A stretch of DNA of 64,000 nucleotides from Micrasema longulum (lineage: Eukaryota > Arthropoda > Insecta > Trichoptera > Brachycentridae). The translations under genes and the position numbers were made by a program. Positions within the stretch are counted from its first letter, which is position 1. Each line of letters opens with the position of its first letter. Location of the stretch: positions 1 through 64,000 of the forward strand of contig JAGVSM010005034.1 in the NCBI GenBank assembly GCA_022494885.1, written 5' to 3'. Shown in pieces: positions 32,847-46,400 of this stretch. The notes under the pieces were generated by a model, which had not been told where the DNA came from, searched no databases, and was given only the letters and a program-made list of their open reading frames with translations.

Positions 32847-33047
32847 TAAGTTTGAATATATTTTACCATCATTAATATCTCATCCACTGCATAATGCTTA
32901 CAACAGTTTCAACCGATTAATTATTAAATATCACAAACATTATAGTATTATTGAATTGAATTGATTGAATTATGTTTTATTTACAGAACGAAAAGGCTGT
33001 TGATAATATATCGATATAATAAACCAATACTTTAACCCCAGAGGCTC

Positions 33048-33240
33048 TTATACTTCACAAAAGTTAACAGATGGAAGAGTTGAGGAAATGAAGATGTTTA
33101 AACATAGGCAGAACGCTTAATGTTACACAGTTTGTAAAGTGGCCACTTCAACCAGCCAATGACAGTACATAAGCCCAGTAAATACCTAGACTTCCATATT
33201 TCCTTCCCAAAATGTTTTCCCTTTGTTGCAACAAATTTTG
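33048..33240 (-). repeat. Element D copy, D5
   Basis: Complement of D consensus within the right arm of the large inverted duplication (GTGGCCACTTCAACCAGCCA). Confidence 0.75.
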
Positions 33241-33518
33241 ATTTGAATATCGGATACTTTTTACATAAAACTTTGTCATAAAACAGTTTTATTTATTTGT
33301 TTCAAAGTTGAGAGACAAAAGAATGCACCGGACTCTGATCTCCAGTCAATTGACATGAATTATTTGACATCACATCATCTGACATCTGACATCACCTCAT
33401 CTGACTTTCTTGGCAAAAATAGCCCGTATTTTTATTATTTATTCTAAATAAATATACTGAGTAATAATAACAAGATATTTTATTTAATATTAATATTTTT
33501 AAGAAGCTTCGTGTTTTT

Positions 33519-33660
33519 TGTTTTTTTTTTTTGTGTTTTTTTGTTTTTTTGTTGTTTTTGTTGTTTTTTGTTGTTTTTTTTGTTTTTTGTTTTGCTTTGT
33601 TTTTTTTGTTTGTTTTTTTTTGTATTTTTTGTTTCTTTTTTTTTTTGTTTTTTTTTTTAA
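33519..33660. repeat. T-rich low-complexity tract
   Basis: Runs of TTTTTG/TTTTGT. Read on the minus strand it gives a Lys/Asn-rich frame that is not a gene. Confidence 0.9.
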
Positions 33661-34391
33661 CTAAATAAATCCAAACTTGCATGATGTTTGTTTTTTTTGT
33701 AAAAAACAAACATCATGCAAGTTTGTTGAATGGTAACTAGGAAGTTTGCCTCAAGTTTACAGAGTTACAATCTCAAACTTGGGTCAAGCTTGAACTCTAT
33801 ATATATTTATTTAAATTCGTCTAAAAAAACACGTTTTTTAAAATAAAAAACACGATTTTAAAATAAAATACTTAAAATGTGATACCGTTTGCCGTTACAT
33901 AATGTAGGTAAGCATCATAAAGCCAGTAGGTAAGTTTAAATCGTAAAGCTAGAATTATGCCTATTTTATAGGATATGAGAGTTTTTTCATAATTTATTTT
34001 GTATGTTTAACTCAATTTTTTTTGGAGTTATGACTCTATTTTATTGGAAGTGCGATACATTACACCTAATTATTTATTTATTTCATTTACCAAAGTTCAC
34101 CCCCAGCCACTGGACAATGAATCGATTTTGTAATCGGTTTGACAGTTCATTTTTAGCGCCGAAGCGCCGTCTAGCGGGGGGTGGGAAATGCTCTTGAATA
34201 AGGAAATTATACGTTTGATAAATTAATTTTATTTGGTAACATGAGTGGTGAGGAGTTTATATCGGTTTTTATTAAAAAAATGATGGAGAAATTCGGTGGT
34301 GTGAAATCGGCATACTATTTTCTAGCTATGTAGTATGTTGTGAGGTTATTTTTATCAGTTGTCGGCTGGAGCTAAGGATTTCTTTCTTCAT

Positions 34392-34485
34392 GATGGACGA
34401 TGTTTCTAGATCTGTTCATCCCTATCCCCCTGATATCACTTCTGAAGTTCACGACGTCCATGTGACTGATCACAATGGAAGGCAG
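34392..34485 (+). CDS. M13 peptidase exon 1 (cytoplasmic tail, start)
   Basis: Short first coding exon giving a hydrophilic tail that ends DVHVTDHNGRQ. I place the start at the ATG pair near 34392; a second possible start lies about 10 nt downstream. The phase-0 join to exon 2 needs the donor CAG|GCATGT, a GC donor. The start and the donor are the least certain parts of this gene. Confidence 0.55.
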
Positions 34486-37400
34486 GCATGTATACACATA
34501 TCTAATGTTTGTTTTCTAGTAATTGTTATTAAAATAAATTAATATTTCTGGCTTGCTAACAGCTGGATCAAATCAAGAATCAATTTATTATATTAAATAT
34601 AATATACATAAACCAAATACTTGTAACCCAAAACCATTAAGATAAATGAAGGATGATTGTTTGTTTTTTTTAGATCTCTGGTGGCAGCTGGGTGTGTTGT
34701 ATGCCATGTTACTGGCTCAGAACGAATAGTAGTCTCCACAAGGCTTCTTTGACTGTTGTCACATTACTAGTTACTTCTTTACTTGTTGCATCACCTGTCC
34801 TCTTCCTGATATCCAGCGTTCCAGCTAATGAACAACCCTATAAAGATTGTTCCAATATTGTAAGTCTTTGCATATTATATTTTAAAAAAACTCATCGATC
34901 ATAACTATCTAGAATGAGATATAATCCTTTATTTAACAAAGAAAATCACACAGCTAAATTGATTTATATTACTCTTCGCGAAACCCAGAATATTCAGAAA
35001 TGATTTCTTTGGTAACAAATTTTCTTTCTTCGTTCAATCAATAAAGTTAATTATACTACAATCATGTCACTCTTCTCCTCCACGTTTAACTTTAACTATT
35101 TCCCCATTCTCATTTATATTTCATCATTTTATTGTGAAAAGGCCCGAGCAAAAAAGATCTAATATCTTTTTGTAGCAAAATTTTTAGTTTGCAATTATTT
35201 CCTGAATGAATAAATGTCAATGCTATAATGGTAAGATGCATTTTTTGTTAACTACCCAACTTAAATAAATGTTTTATTAACAGATATTGTGAATTAGTGG
35301 TTTTGAACCCCATGATGACTATTATTATTTTTATTAGATTGTAGGAAATATGTATTGACTTATGTCATAAATTCACGGTCACTAACAAAATAAGAGTAAA
35401 TTAATAAATAAAATATGTCAATTTTGATTGCAGAGAATGGGTCGGAAATATAAGCCATTTTTTCATCATCCTGTAAAATATTAATTAGGCGGTTGTTTCT
35501 TAAGTATTCCGCAAACTTAATTGATGACGATGATTTTGTTACAGTTAGAAATATTTTTGTATTTTATTTACACTAGGATGAAGTCGATTGCTTTGTTGAA
35601 AAAACTTGGGATACTCCATTAGACTTGTGTGATACTCTTGACTGTGTTGACATCGCTCGCAGACTTCGACTTTCTTTATCTTGGAATCGTGACCCTTGCA
35701 AGTAAGTTTCTAGATTATTAATGTACTAAAATACAGTGCCGTCTGAGCAATCCACCATCCCCAAAACCGAGCAAGTCTCCAATTAGTGAAAACCGTGGGT
35801 TATACACACAAAATATGCTAAAAATAAAATCAGTTTTTACAAAAGGTTTTTTTAATAATATGCTCATATTCATTTATAAATGTGTCTATTCGCATTCCTT
35901 TCATTTAGTAAGTGAGGGCACTAGATCCTGTCGGATCAATTTTTGTAGAATTTATGCTTTCGTTTTTAAGGCAATACGTATTTCATAAAAAAACTAAAAG
36001 TACCTAATTATTATGCAGTCATGTGATGAAAATGTGTAACTTCCTTTTATTCCTAAAGAAATTTTATTTTGTTCTTAAATCTCAACCCATTGTTTCCCAT
36101 TTTTCCTATTTGACTTTTTTACTAGGCAAGCCTGTATTGAAATAAATAAGTTTACGTATCAAATCAAATATATATAATTTTTCTATTTATAACAAAATAT
36201 TGCAAATAGGAAAAATGGAAGCTACATCTTTTATCATAATATGATAGCAGTATTTTTTAGTCATTAGAAATTATGCCATTTTCCCATATAGCTGTAGTAT
36301 TATTTAATGTATATTATTTGTTAAGTCCTTAATATGAATAACATTCGTCTATAATAACGTAATATTTTTGTAAAAATTATTTTGAATATGATTTTTTTCA
36401 GAGATTTCTTCAGTTTTGCTTGTGGCAGTTGGGGTGATAACCCTAATCACCTGGAAGATGACCTTAGTTTCACCGCTGTGCAGAATAATATAAATAATTT
36501 ATTACACCGTAAGTATTCCCCTGTCTTAGATTAAAAAAAAAAAAAATGGAAGACATTAAAAAACAATATGTTTGACTAAGGATTGCACCCATCACTAAGT
36601 CACACTGAAATGAATCATTATTTTAATTATTATTATTATAATTTAAAAAAAATCTAATACAGTAATTACATTACAAAATAATCAACAGATAGCTGTAGGA
36701 ATTTTAAGATGGCTTTCTGTGCCCAGGCGGAAAAAGAATACAGTTTTGCCTGTGAAATAGAACCAGAACCTTGGACTAATGTTTTCGACTAGATGGTTGC
36801 CCTCGGGTAAAAATCTTGAACAAGGAAATCCAGTGGAGATAATTCCACCTCATTGTGTAGTGGTTGGCGCGGTCGCCTGCCATTCTTGAGGTCCTGGGTT
36901 CTATTCCTGGCAAGGTAGATGTAAAGTATTGATTTTAAAGGTTGTTTGAACTGCAATATTTCATTGTTTCTGGACTGACACCTGAAATGTAGGGCTGATC
37001 ATGTTACTTTCATGTAACCGATGATTGAAATACCCTGCATTTGTTTTACAAAGGTAGTGCCCCATGCACCATTAGATGCGGAAAGGGAAATGATGATGAT
37101 GAATTTAGAAATTCCGAAAATTGTAGAAATATGAATTTTCAAACATTTTCAGAATGTTATGGTGTATAAAGTGATTACTTGAATCTCTCACTTAAAATCG
37201 TGGTGATTTTTTTACTTCCAATAAAATTTCCATTAGCTGTCAATATGTCAATATGAATGCATTTAAGGAGATTTAACTGTACATTTTATGTAAATGTCTA
37301 CTGCGCTGGTATTCTTATTGCTTTAAATACATTTCATACGTTTTAGATCTTATCAAATCAAGAACAAGTAGTGGCAAATTCAAAAAGATTGGAGATTTCT

Positions 37401-40400
37401 ATTTAAGCTGCCTTGCTGCTTTGTCAAAACCGACTGATATGTCTCAAAGTATGTGATTTTTACTTATTTTATTGTAAAACAAAATTGAATTTAACATTGT
37501 TAGGAATAACACTTTATAAGCATTGCAACTGTGAAAAACAAAACAGATATCATTTCAAAAAAACAAACTGTTTATTAATTATACGTCAGTGATACATATA
37601 TACAAATATAATAAGATACATTATGGATTTTTACGTTCACTCATTGATCGATATTACATAATTAATGACAATGATTTACCTGTTTATTTAGTGTACAAGG
37701 TAATGGACCAACTGGGGGGATATTTGCCACCTGGCTCCATAGGGCCCAGTGATCTTACTCCACTTATTATCAACATTCTTAAACTAAGTGGGACTCCTCT
37801 ATTTGATGTTTATTTATCTCAGGATTTAAAAATGAAAACACACACGGCGCTGTTTATTGACATACCAAAAGATATTAAAATTGTGTCATTTTTTGACCAG
37901 CAACCTGACTTTTTGGTAAGTGTTTTTTATTTTTTTTTCAGTCATTTTACATTATTCAAAAAAAAACATGAGTCACACATTGTGCTAGGTTGTTCACTTT
38001 TAAAAAGCATTTTTAAAAATTAATTAATTTAACAATATTTTGAATTTGTCCAAATGTTTGTAGACAAAGGAATCCCTCACCAAATTGCAACAAAGATGGA
38101 AAGCATTTTAGAGAAAGAAATGTGGAAGTTAAGGCATTTACAGGGCTTATGACATGTCATTATCTGGTTTAAGTGTCCACTTTAAACATAGTTTAACATT
38201 CACCATTCTGTCTATGATTAAACTTCCACATTTTTCATTTATTTTTTATTGAAATCTACAGTCATATACACAATAATACAGTTATAATATAATATTATAG
38301 ATTAGACTAAAAATGATAACAAAATTTATGATTAACAATATATGTCATGTGTCGTATTATACAAAAATAGAAAACAAAAAAAATAAAGTATTTATATGTA
38401 TCTATTTAAAATAAAAATAATAATATAGTATTTATCCATCATTACTCACCCCTGATGATAATGCCTGCATGCTGTCACTGATTTACCTTTTGAATATATT
38501 ATTATTCAAGTTGAATATAGCACTCGGATTGGGTCCAATAATGTTATTGTACAAGTTGAAAATTCTATGTATAGGTACACAATTTTTTTGCTGCATTAGT
38601 ATTTACGTCAGAACAGTAAAATAATTTTGTGTGATGGGTACATTTAAAGGGTTCATGGAAATGAATTAAACTAAGTAAATTAGGGCAGTCAATAATGCCA
38701 TTTAAAAGCTGGAATAAAAACATTAAGTCAGCAATCTGTCGTCCGTTATCCATAGAATCTATCTTAAAATATTACATTTTCTCAACTCTTCCATCTGTTG
38801 ACTCTTGAAAAGTAAAAGAGCTAAAACCTTTATATGTGTGGGTGATATTCATCTGGCTAAATTATTTCACCTACTAGGCAATTCCTGAAAATACTTCTTA
38901 ATTTTTGTGCTTTTTCTTATACCAGTTAGTTTAATCAACCATATCGTTTATGTTAGTTCAATACCGCCAATGAACCATTAGTCGAAATGTTTAGGCGGGA
39001 TGAAAAACCTTGAGATTTAATTTAAAAAAAGATAAAAAATAAATTTAAATGCTTTTTATTTTATGCTATTGATTTAAAGTTAATTGTGGCAGTTAAATTG
39101 GCAGTTACGTACAGCGTATTCGCAGTATTGCCTTTACGAGTGGAGTACCGCTCATCCGCTGTATTGGATTTCGGGATATATGCGTGTTTAGGATCTTTGC
39201 TTTTTTAGGATTCATTTGCGGTACTGAATTTAATTGAATGCAAGCAGTCTATTGGTTAATTTCGGAATTCAAGTATACCAATCAATGCGGCTTCTCCCAT
39301 TCAACTGAAACTGCAAAAAAAAACATACTCGGATTTTTTTGGCTCATACACGATATTGAATTTATATAGACGATATTTGATTCTCTAAAATGTTCTACAT
39401 CTCTGTTGTAATTTGTTAAGCATTTATATTATTTATCAATTTGAATATTATAAGAATCGAATTGAAAACTCTAGTTAAATGGATTACTGAAAGGACTAAA
39501 GAGAAAGTGGAGAAATTAGTAAAATGCACCTTCATTTCTTACTTATTTTTATTTAATTACTTCGTGATCAGTAAAATCTATTTGCAGTTGATGTGTAAAA
39601 AGTTGCGAATAATTCATTTTTTAGCATTTGACACTCCGGAATATGTCTATGGCAAAATGATGTGGCTGCTTCCACTAAAACACTAAAATAAAAGAATAAT
39701 ATGTCAATTTAATCTACACTGGCAGTGCACAATGAAGTTTTAGTGCCAGTATGGAAGTGAATTATGGAACTATTAAGCTAGGGTTTCCTAGGACAGCGGT
39801 GCCCGTATTTTAACGGCCGTAGTGAACGGTGATGCGGTGGATAACCTTCGTAACGGTGACTGGAGTGTGGTTTTCTAGGAAAACGGTGTTATCAACACCA
39901 TTTAACACCGTTTCCCTAGGAAACCACTCTTTAGTCGACGTTACGACGGCTGTCTACCGCATCACCGTTTACTACGGCCGTTAAAATACGGGCACCGCTG
40001 TCCTAGGAAACCCTAGCTTTAGGGAAGGATGAGTAGAGTGAACGCGGTCAAAATGATTTGTTTGTGAGAAATCAATGTATGACATGGTTACAAATGATAA
40101 AATCTGGCTAGAGTGCAAATCGGAGACAGGTATAATTGATAAGATTAAGAAAGGGGGATCCTTTAGATGGTTTGGCCATGTAGAACGAATGGTAAAACAG
40201 ATCTACATACATACATAGCGAGAACGAATAGTCAGATAGGAAGAGGACGACCAAGAAAGACGTGGCATGGTCAGTTTGCCAAAATCTTGATCCATGTCAA
40301 AAGCAGACATAACCGAAGGACATGTAAGACAAGATGTATGAATGTGTATATAAAGTATGAATGTGTAAAAAGCTAGGAATTTATATCGGGATAGACGTGT

Positions 40401-43400
40401 GTGGTGGTCTATTCTCTCTGCCTACCCCTACGGAGAAATGGCGCGATGGTAGTAGTAGTAATAAATTTAATGTAATTTTTTTATATATATTTTTTTTGGA
40501 TTTCTTAAATTAAAAATTAATAGTAATTTTAAAATATCTTAAATATTTACATCAATTATTAACATCATAAAATCGGCTTCCATTTATCTAAATACTAAGT
40601 CATAAGAATAATGTTTACTTCCAACAGTTGCATAGTCAAAATCATATTATTCATTGCTTAAATTTGATAAATTCTATATCAATATACTGAAATATCTAAC
40701 AGTAAAACTTTATGTTTTAGAATTTTAATGAATTAGACTCCAATATGTACGGACGCAAAGAAGCCGAGCCAAGAAATAATTACAAATATATAAAGGTACA
40801 TTTTTCATATGTTTTTGTAATGTACTGGATACACTTGCATTGTTCTGTCTTGCGCAAAGTTCAATGTTCGATTTTTAAAATTTATTTGGGAAAAAAACAA
40901 GTTTTTACATACAATGCATATGGAAAATAAGAGTAATTGAAACTTAAATTATAAAAACAGTTAATATGCATTATCCATTGTGGTATAAGTTGTTAATTGA
41001 GTACATTATAATAACCCAGTTCTAAAATAAATTTTAAAATGATGAAATGTTAAAAATTGTAAATAAAAAAAATATGTTTAAAAAAACAAAATAAATAAAG
41101 GTTTTAAAAAATGTAAATAATGAATAAATAATTTTTTTAAATAAGAAAAAAATCTAATTAAATATAAATTCTGGATTATTATTATATAGTATATCATTAT
41201 TCTGCATTAGTATAGGTATGATAATATTTTTTTTCTTTTAGGATAAAATTTTAGAAAATAAGCTTTATAGATTGGAAAGTATCGTATCGGGAATGTTGCC
41301 AAAAGGAATGGTTGTGAGTGTGAAGGGAAGTGAAATTCAACAGATACTTCTCTTTGCCACTGCTGTTGAACAGGTTTTTTATATTTTATATTACATTTAC
41401 CTTTTTTCAAATATTTTACTTTTAAGGATTAAAATATTTTCAATATTTTAATCCTCAAAAGAAAAATATCAGAACCCTGACAGATAGTAAATCTGTACCT
41501 CAGAAGCAGACGGATGCAAATCCAGAATTTGATGAAATGACATTTCGATTTTCGTATCCAGTTTATGATCATGTTTATTGATTTTGAAGAATTGTAAGTT
41601 TTATAATGAAAGAACCAATGTATTAAGATACTGAATATACAATCACTTGGAGAAAGTAGATTATTTAGGCTATTGTTGAACGACTTTTGGATTTGCATCC
41701 ATCTGCCTCTGAGGTACAGAAATATGATGTGAAAAATTTATTGATTTGTATTTATTATGTGCGATTTAATTTATTTTCTTGTCTCATTTTGTTTTATCTT
41801 GAACCTCTACCTTAGTGTCCCAAAACATCCTTGCGTTATTATGCTGTGTAGTCATTACACATGCAAAAAATGAGGAATTTTAAAATGGAAAATGTAATAT
41901 TTATATAAAATTTATTAAATTATTTATAGTTGAAGTCAAAAGTGATAATATTTTTAATAAATTATTTTTGCTAAAAATATGAAAAAACCATTAGCTCATG
42001 CTCGCAGAGTGGGCAAAAAAACCGCCCTGGCATCCCAACTGGCATCAGGGAGAAGTGCTAGAAACTTTACTGTGACGCGTGGAATTGTCTCTCGCTCCCG
42101 AATATACCTGTATTATCGAGAGTGAGACAATACATACAAGTATTAGAATTACTCTTTTACTACATACTCCGCAACATGCGACACATTAAACTTTCTATTG
42201 TATTCGTGATTTATCTCCGATTTTTGATAAAATACTTGTTCTTTTTTCAATAAGCATCAATTAAGCATTAATAACAAGATATTTTAACCGATTCGTAAAT
42301 GTATAACAGAAGAATACCGAAAATCTTAACCCATAATTTATTATATTTATGGAGATATTAAAGTTATTAGATGCAATGTGTACACATCACCGGGAAAGGA
42401 GAGTAAAATGAATATAATATGATGGATTTGTATTTAATTCATGCTTTGTTTTGAGCATTTCAAAAGTAATATTAAACTATTTGGGGGATAAAATAATTTT
42501 GTATTAAAATCAATTTAAATATGATCACACTAGCTTCGATGCATGCCAAATAAATTTATCTTTATTATTTTTTTAATCGAGTCATATTTTCAACCAGATA
42601 TTTTACTTTTGTCTTACCAGGTGAGTGTATTGAGGCAAGGATTTTCCTTAATAATAAGGAAAGGTGAATGATGAAATTTCCGAGCCCCTCAAAATTTCAT
42701 TGGGAGTACCACAAGGATCGGTTCTCGGACCGGTTTTGTTTATTATATACATAAATGATATTGTCGAAACATTAAAATATTCAAAAATAACACTCTTTGC
42801 AGACGATGCCTTAATATATATATATCGGGAGAAAATTATAAAACAATTATGGACAGACTAAATCATGATCTTAATAGTGTATCACTGTGGCTAAAAATTA
42901 ATTAATTAAAATTAAATGTTAACAAAACTAAATATATGAATATAGGAAACAAAAGGATAGAAATTACACCATCAATTGTAATAGAAAATGAAAAACTTAA
43001 TGAAGTCACTGAAATTAAATATTTAGGTGTAATGTTGATTCAAAACTTACATTTCACCAAAACGCTAAGATGGTAATAAATAAGATTGCAAAAAAAATAT
43101 CAATTTTGGGAAGGATCAGAAGATTTATTGATAAGGACTCCTGCAAAACTATTTACAAAGCAATTATTGAACCACACGTTAACTACTGTAGTAGCATTTT
43201 ATTTTTTATCAAACAAAGAAAACATAGATAAACTAACTGTATTACAAAATAAAGCCTTTAGAATCATTTTGAAAAAAAACAGATACACGAGGGTAAAGTC
43301 GATGGTAAATGAAATGAAATTATTAACATATAAACAAAAGAATATTTTACAATACAATGATATTTGTTCATAAAATTATAAACTCTAATAAAAAACAGAA

Positions 43401-46400
43401 TTTTGGAAAAAATTGATCGGAACCAGCATGAACACGATCACAATACTAGAGAAAAGAACAAAATTAGACTTCCATTTAGGAAAAAGGCAAAGTCACAAAA
43501 TTCAATTTTATTTAAAGCAATTAAAAAGTATTACGAAATGGAAAAAAATATTTATGAAGGAAAAAACATATCAAAATTTAAAATAATGGTCAAGACATAT
43601 GTGATAAACAATTTATAAATTAAATATATTTGCAATGTTATTATTAGAACACACATAACAATATGTATGATATGTGTGCCCTATTTTAAGATTTAAATAA
43701 TAAATAATAATAAAAGCAATATATATTTATTTATTTTTCTAGTTAAAACCTAGACAAAAAGAGCTTCGCCGAAGTGTAAATAATGCATCGCACAGTGATG
43801 TGTTCAGTATTGAAATGTTGCAAGAAACTTTTCCATTTGTAAGTACATGTTTAATCAATTAGATTTATCAAACATGTTATTAAATTATTATACTGTTTTA
43901 GACTTAAATTTGATTTTGAAAATATGGTTTAAGTTGATAACATAAAGGGAGAGATGATGGAATATTACTTGAATTTTTACAGGTTACGTGGAAAGTTTTA
44001 TTTGATGAAATGGTACCAGGGTTTAATCTGTCTGAATGTAATATTTTTTTGACAAGTAAATCATATTTAACTTCTGTCTCTGAACTGGTGTCTCGATTTC
44101 AAAACAGGTAAATACATACTTATTATTGAATCTCTGTTAATATTAATGTTACCCTAATCAAATTGGTAAATAAAACTGCAAAAAGTAAGCAATTGCATGT
44201 TTGATTTTACTTTACCTTCTTATTTTTTTTTATATTTCACTTCTGGTTGGATTGTATTTGATAGTTTGAAGTAAAGGTGCAGAAAATTGTTTCGATTTTT
44301 ATAGAGATACATATAATTACTTGTTTTACGTAGCCGTTAGCCGTCTTTTTACTACAAATGTCTTTTGGACTGGCGACTTTAGCCTTTTCTTAAATTATAG
44401 ACAATTTTGACAGTTATTTCAGGCATAACTGTGAATGAGTTAAATATCTGGTCTATAAACAATTCTTATATTTTGATTATTAAATATTCATCTTTTTACA
44501 TCTTCATATGACTAATGAGTACGGGATTAGTATGCCGATTGCAGCGTATATCTAACCATTAAACTTTACTATTGACAGTAGAAAATAAACAGTTTTTTTT
44601 TATTGCAACACAAAATCAACATTTGTTATAAATTATTACCTTTTCTAAAATGTTCTCTATCTCCGTTGTAATTTGTTAATAAATTATTGTTTTATCTATT
44701 GACTTGAATACCTAAATGTACTGATCGTGTATAATATGTCCCGTTGTTTTTTTTTTTTTGGTGCACAGGTATATAAATTTGTGTTATATCTAACTGGGGT
44801 GGCCAGTTGACATTCCGTTTTTCATCCACCATTTTTGCCATTTCACATGTCGTGTATTTTAACAAGAAGAATACGGGAGAATACATGATATAATAAGTGC
44901 AGTGTTTAATGACCACATAGGGATGGTCGCCATAGAACCTACTAAGAAAATAACATGTAACATTTATTTCTGAATTTATATTTCAGGGTTATTCAAAATG
45001 CTTTACTTGCAATGTACGCCAGAGATTTTCTGTACACTTTAGCGAATCTCACCACAACTATCAGCCATCAAAAGTTTTGTACTAAATTCACTAAAACGGG
45101 TCTGTCTCTTCACATGTCTGCTCTCTATCTAGACCATTATACAGACACATATCTACAAGAAGTACAAAAAAATGTGAGTTCTTACTAATTTAATCAATAC
45201 ATATGTACAAATAAAAAAACTTATATCTAATCCCGCTGAGCATGCAAGAATCATTCAAGTTATTAAATGGTATTAAGTCTGTATTCATAGCAGTCATTAG
45301 GTTAGGTTTGTATTTATGGCAGGGTTGGGTAGGGTAGGTTTATTGGTATCATGTTGCTGTCAATGGTTGATTTCTTGAGTTTTGGTTGTTATTTATTTTG
45401 AAATTCATTCACACAACAAAAAAAACAGTCTTTAACAAAAAATGCAATGTAAATCAAATGATAACAATTAAAAATAATAAGATCAATTACAAATTTTACA
45501 TAATGTATATATATTCTGACAAACTAAATAATTTACGAAATTAAAATTATGTGAATTAAAATTAAATAAATTACTTATTATTATTTTATTGTTCAGCCCT
45601 GTTCTATAAGTTGTTTACATGTGATCCGCTTAATTTGGAACAATTTTGCAACCTTGCAATAAAAACATTGGTAAATTAAGGCATGTATCACTCAATTTGG
45701 GTGCTTTGCTGAGAAAAAAAAAATTTTTTTTTTCAATGAATACAGTAGAAAAAAAAAGTATAAATATATATTAAAGGGAAAAGTGATGTTAAGAGCCGAT
45801 TAGAAAAAATACGATGGAGCTTTCTACACTCTTCTCCCTCTGTTTCCATGTGCATTTATATTTATTTTAAAAAAATCTGAACATTTCATTGAAATGTCTT
45901 TAATAGACTTAATAAAACTGTTGTTGTATGTCAATATCACTAAAACTGTCACTGTAGGTAGCCTGTATTCTTCGAAGAGTGCTGTTTTTCATGTAATTAG
46001 TCGTGAGCACGAAACGTCGAAGATGTACAGAATGATGAACTCTACAAACAGGGACTCAGAATTCAGAATGTTTCCAAAAATTTGTGGGCTATCAATTAGA
46101 TTATTTACAATTTTATAAAGAAAGCTCATATCCAACATGATACGCCGAATCGAAAGATTTTCAATTTTATAAATACTAACAGACTCATTACGTCTTGAAA
46201 ACGTAACAATGTTTTTGAAATGGGATTTATTTATATTTTTTAATTTAGAGAATAAATACATGAAGTAATTTTGTTCTGTGCATTATTTATGAAATATGGT
46301 TCTACCCATTAATTTATTTTTACCGAAACAATATGAAATGAAGAGTCGTAAAATCAAATTTTCTCTTTCAAAATTAATATAAAATTGTTTATATTGGAAA

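Larger units (their letters stand above)
29550..33510. repeat. Large imperfect inverted duplication between BIRC6 and the M13 gene
   Basis: Outer arms: 29595-30060 (AAGCTTCTTAAAAATATT..., CAATTGACTGGATATCAGAG) mirror 33505-33050. Inner arms: 30850-32045 mirror 33000-32505 (TATAATGTTTGTGATATTTA, TTCAATTTAAAGGATAAA and their complements, GGAATTAACCACT). The left arm has two extra blocks: about 30.08-30.85 kb, and the TIR element 30969-31653. The centre is about 32.05-32.50 kb and is bordered by SINE-B sequence in opposite orientation. Spans most of the intergenic region. Confidence 0.85.

Noticed and set aside
33392..33709. Lys/Asn-rich frame on the minus strand
   Set aside because: Translation of a T-rich low-complexity tract.
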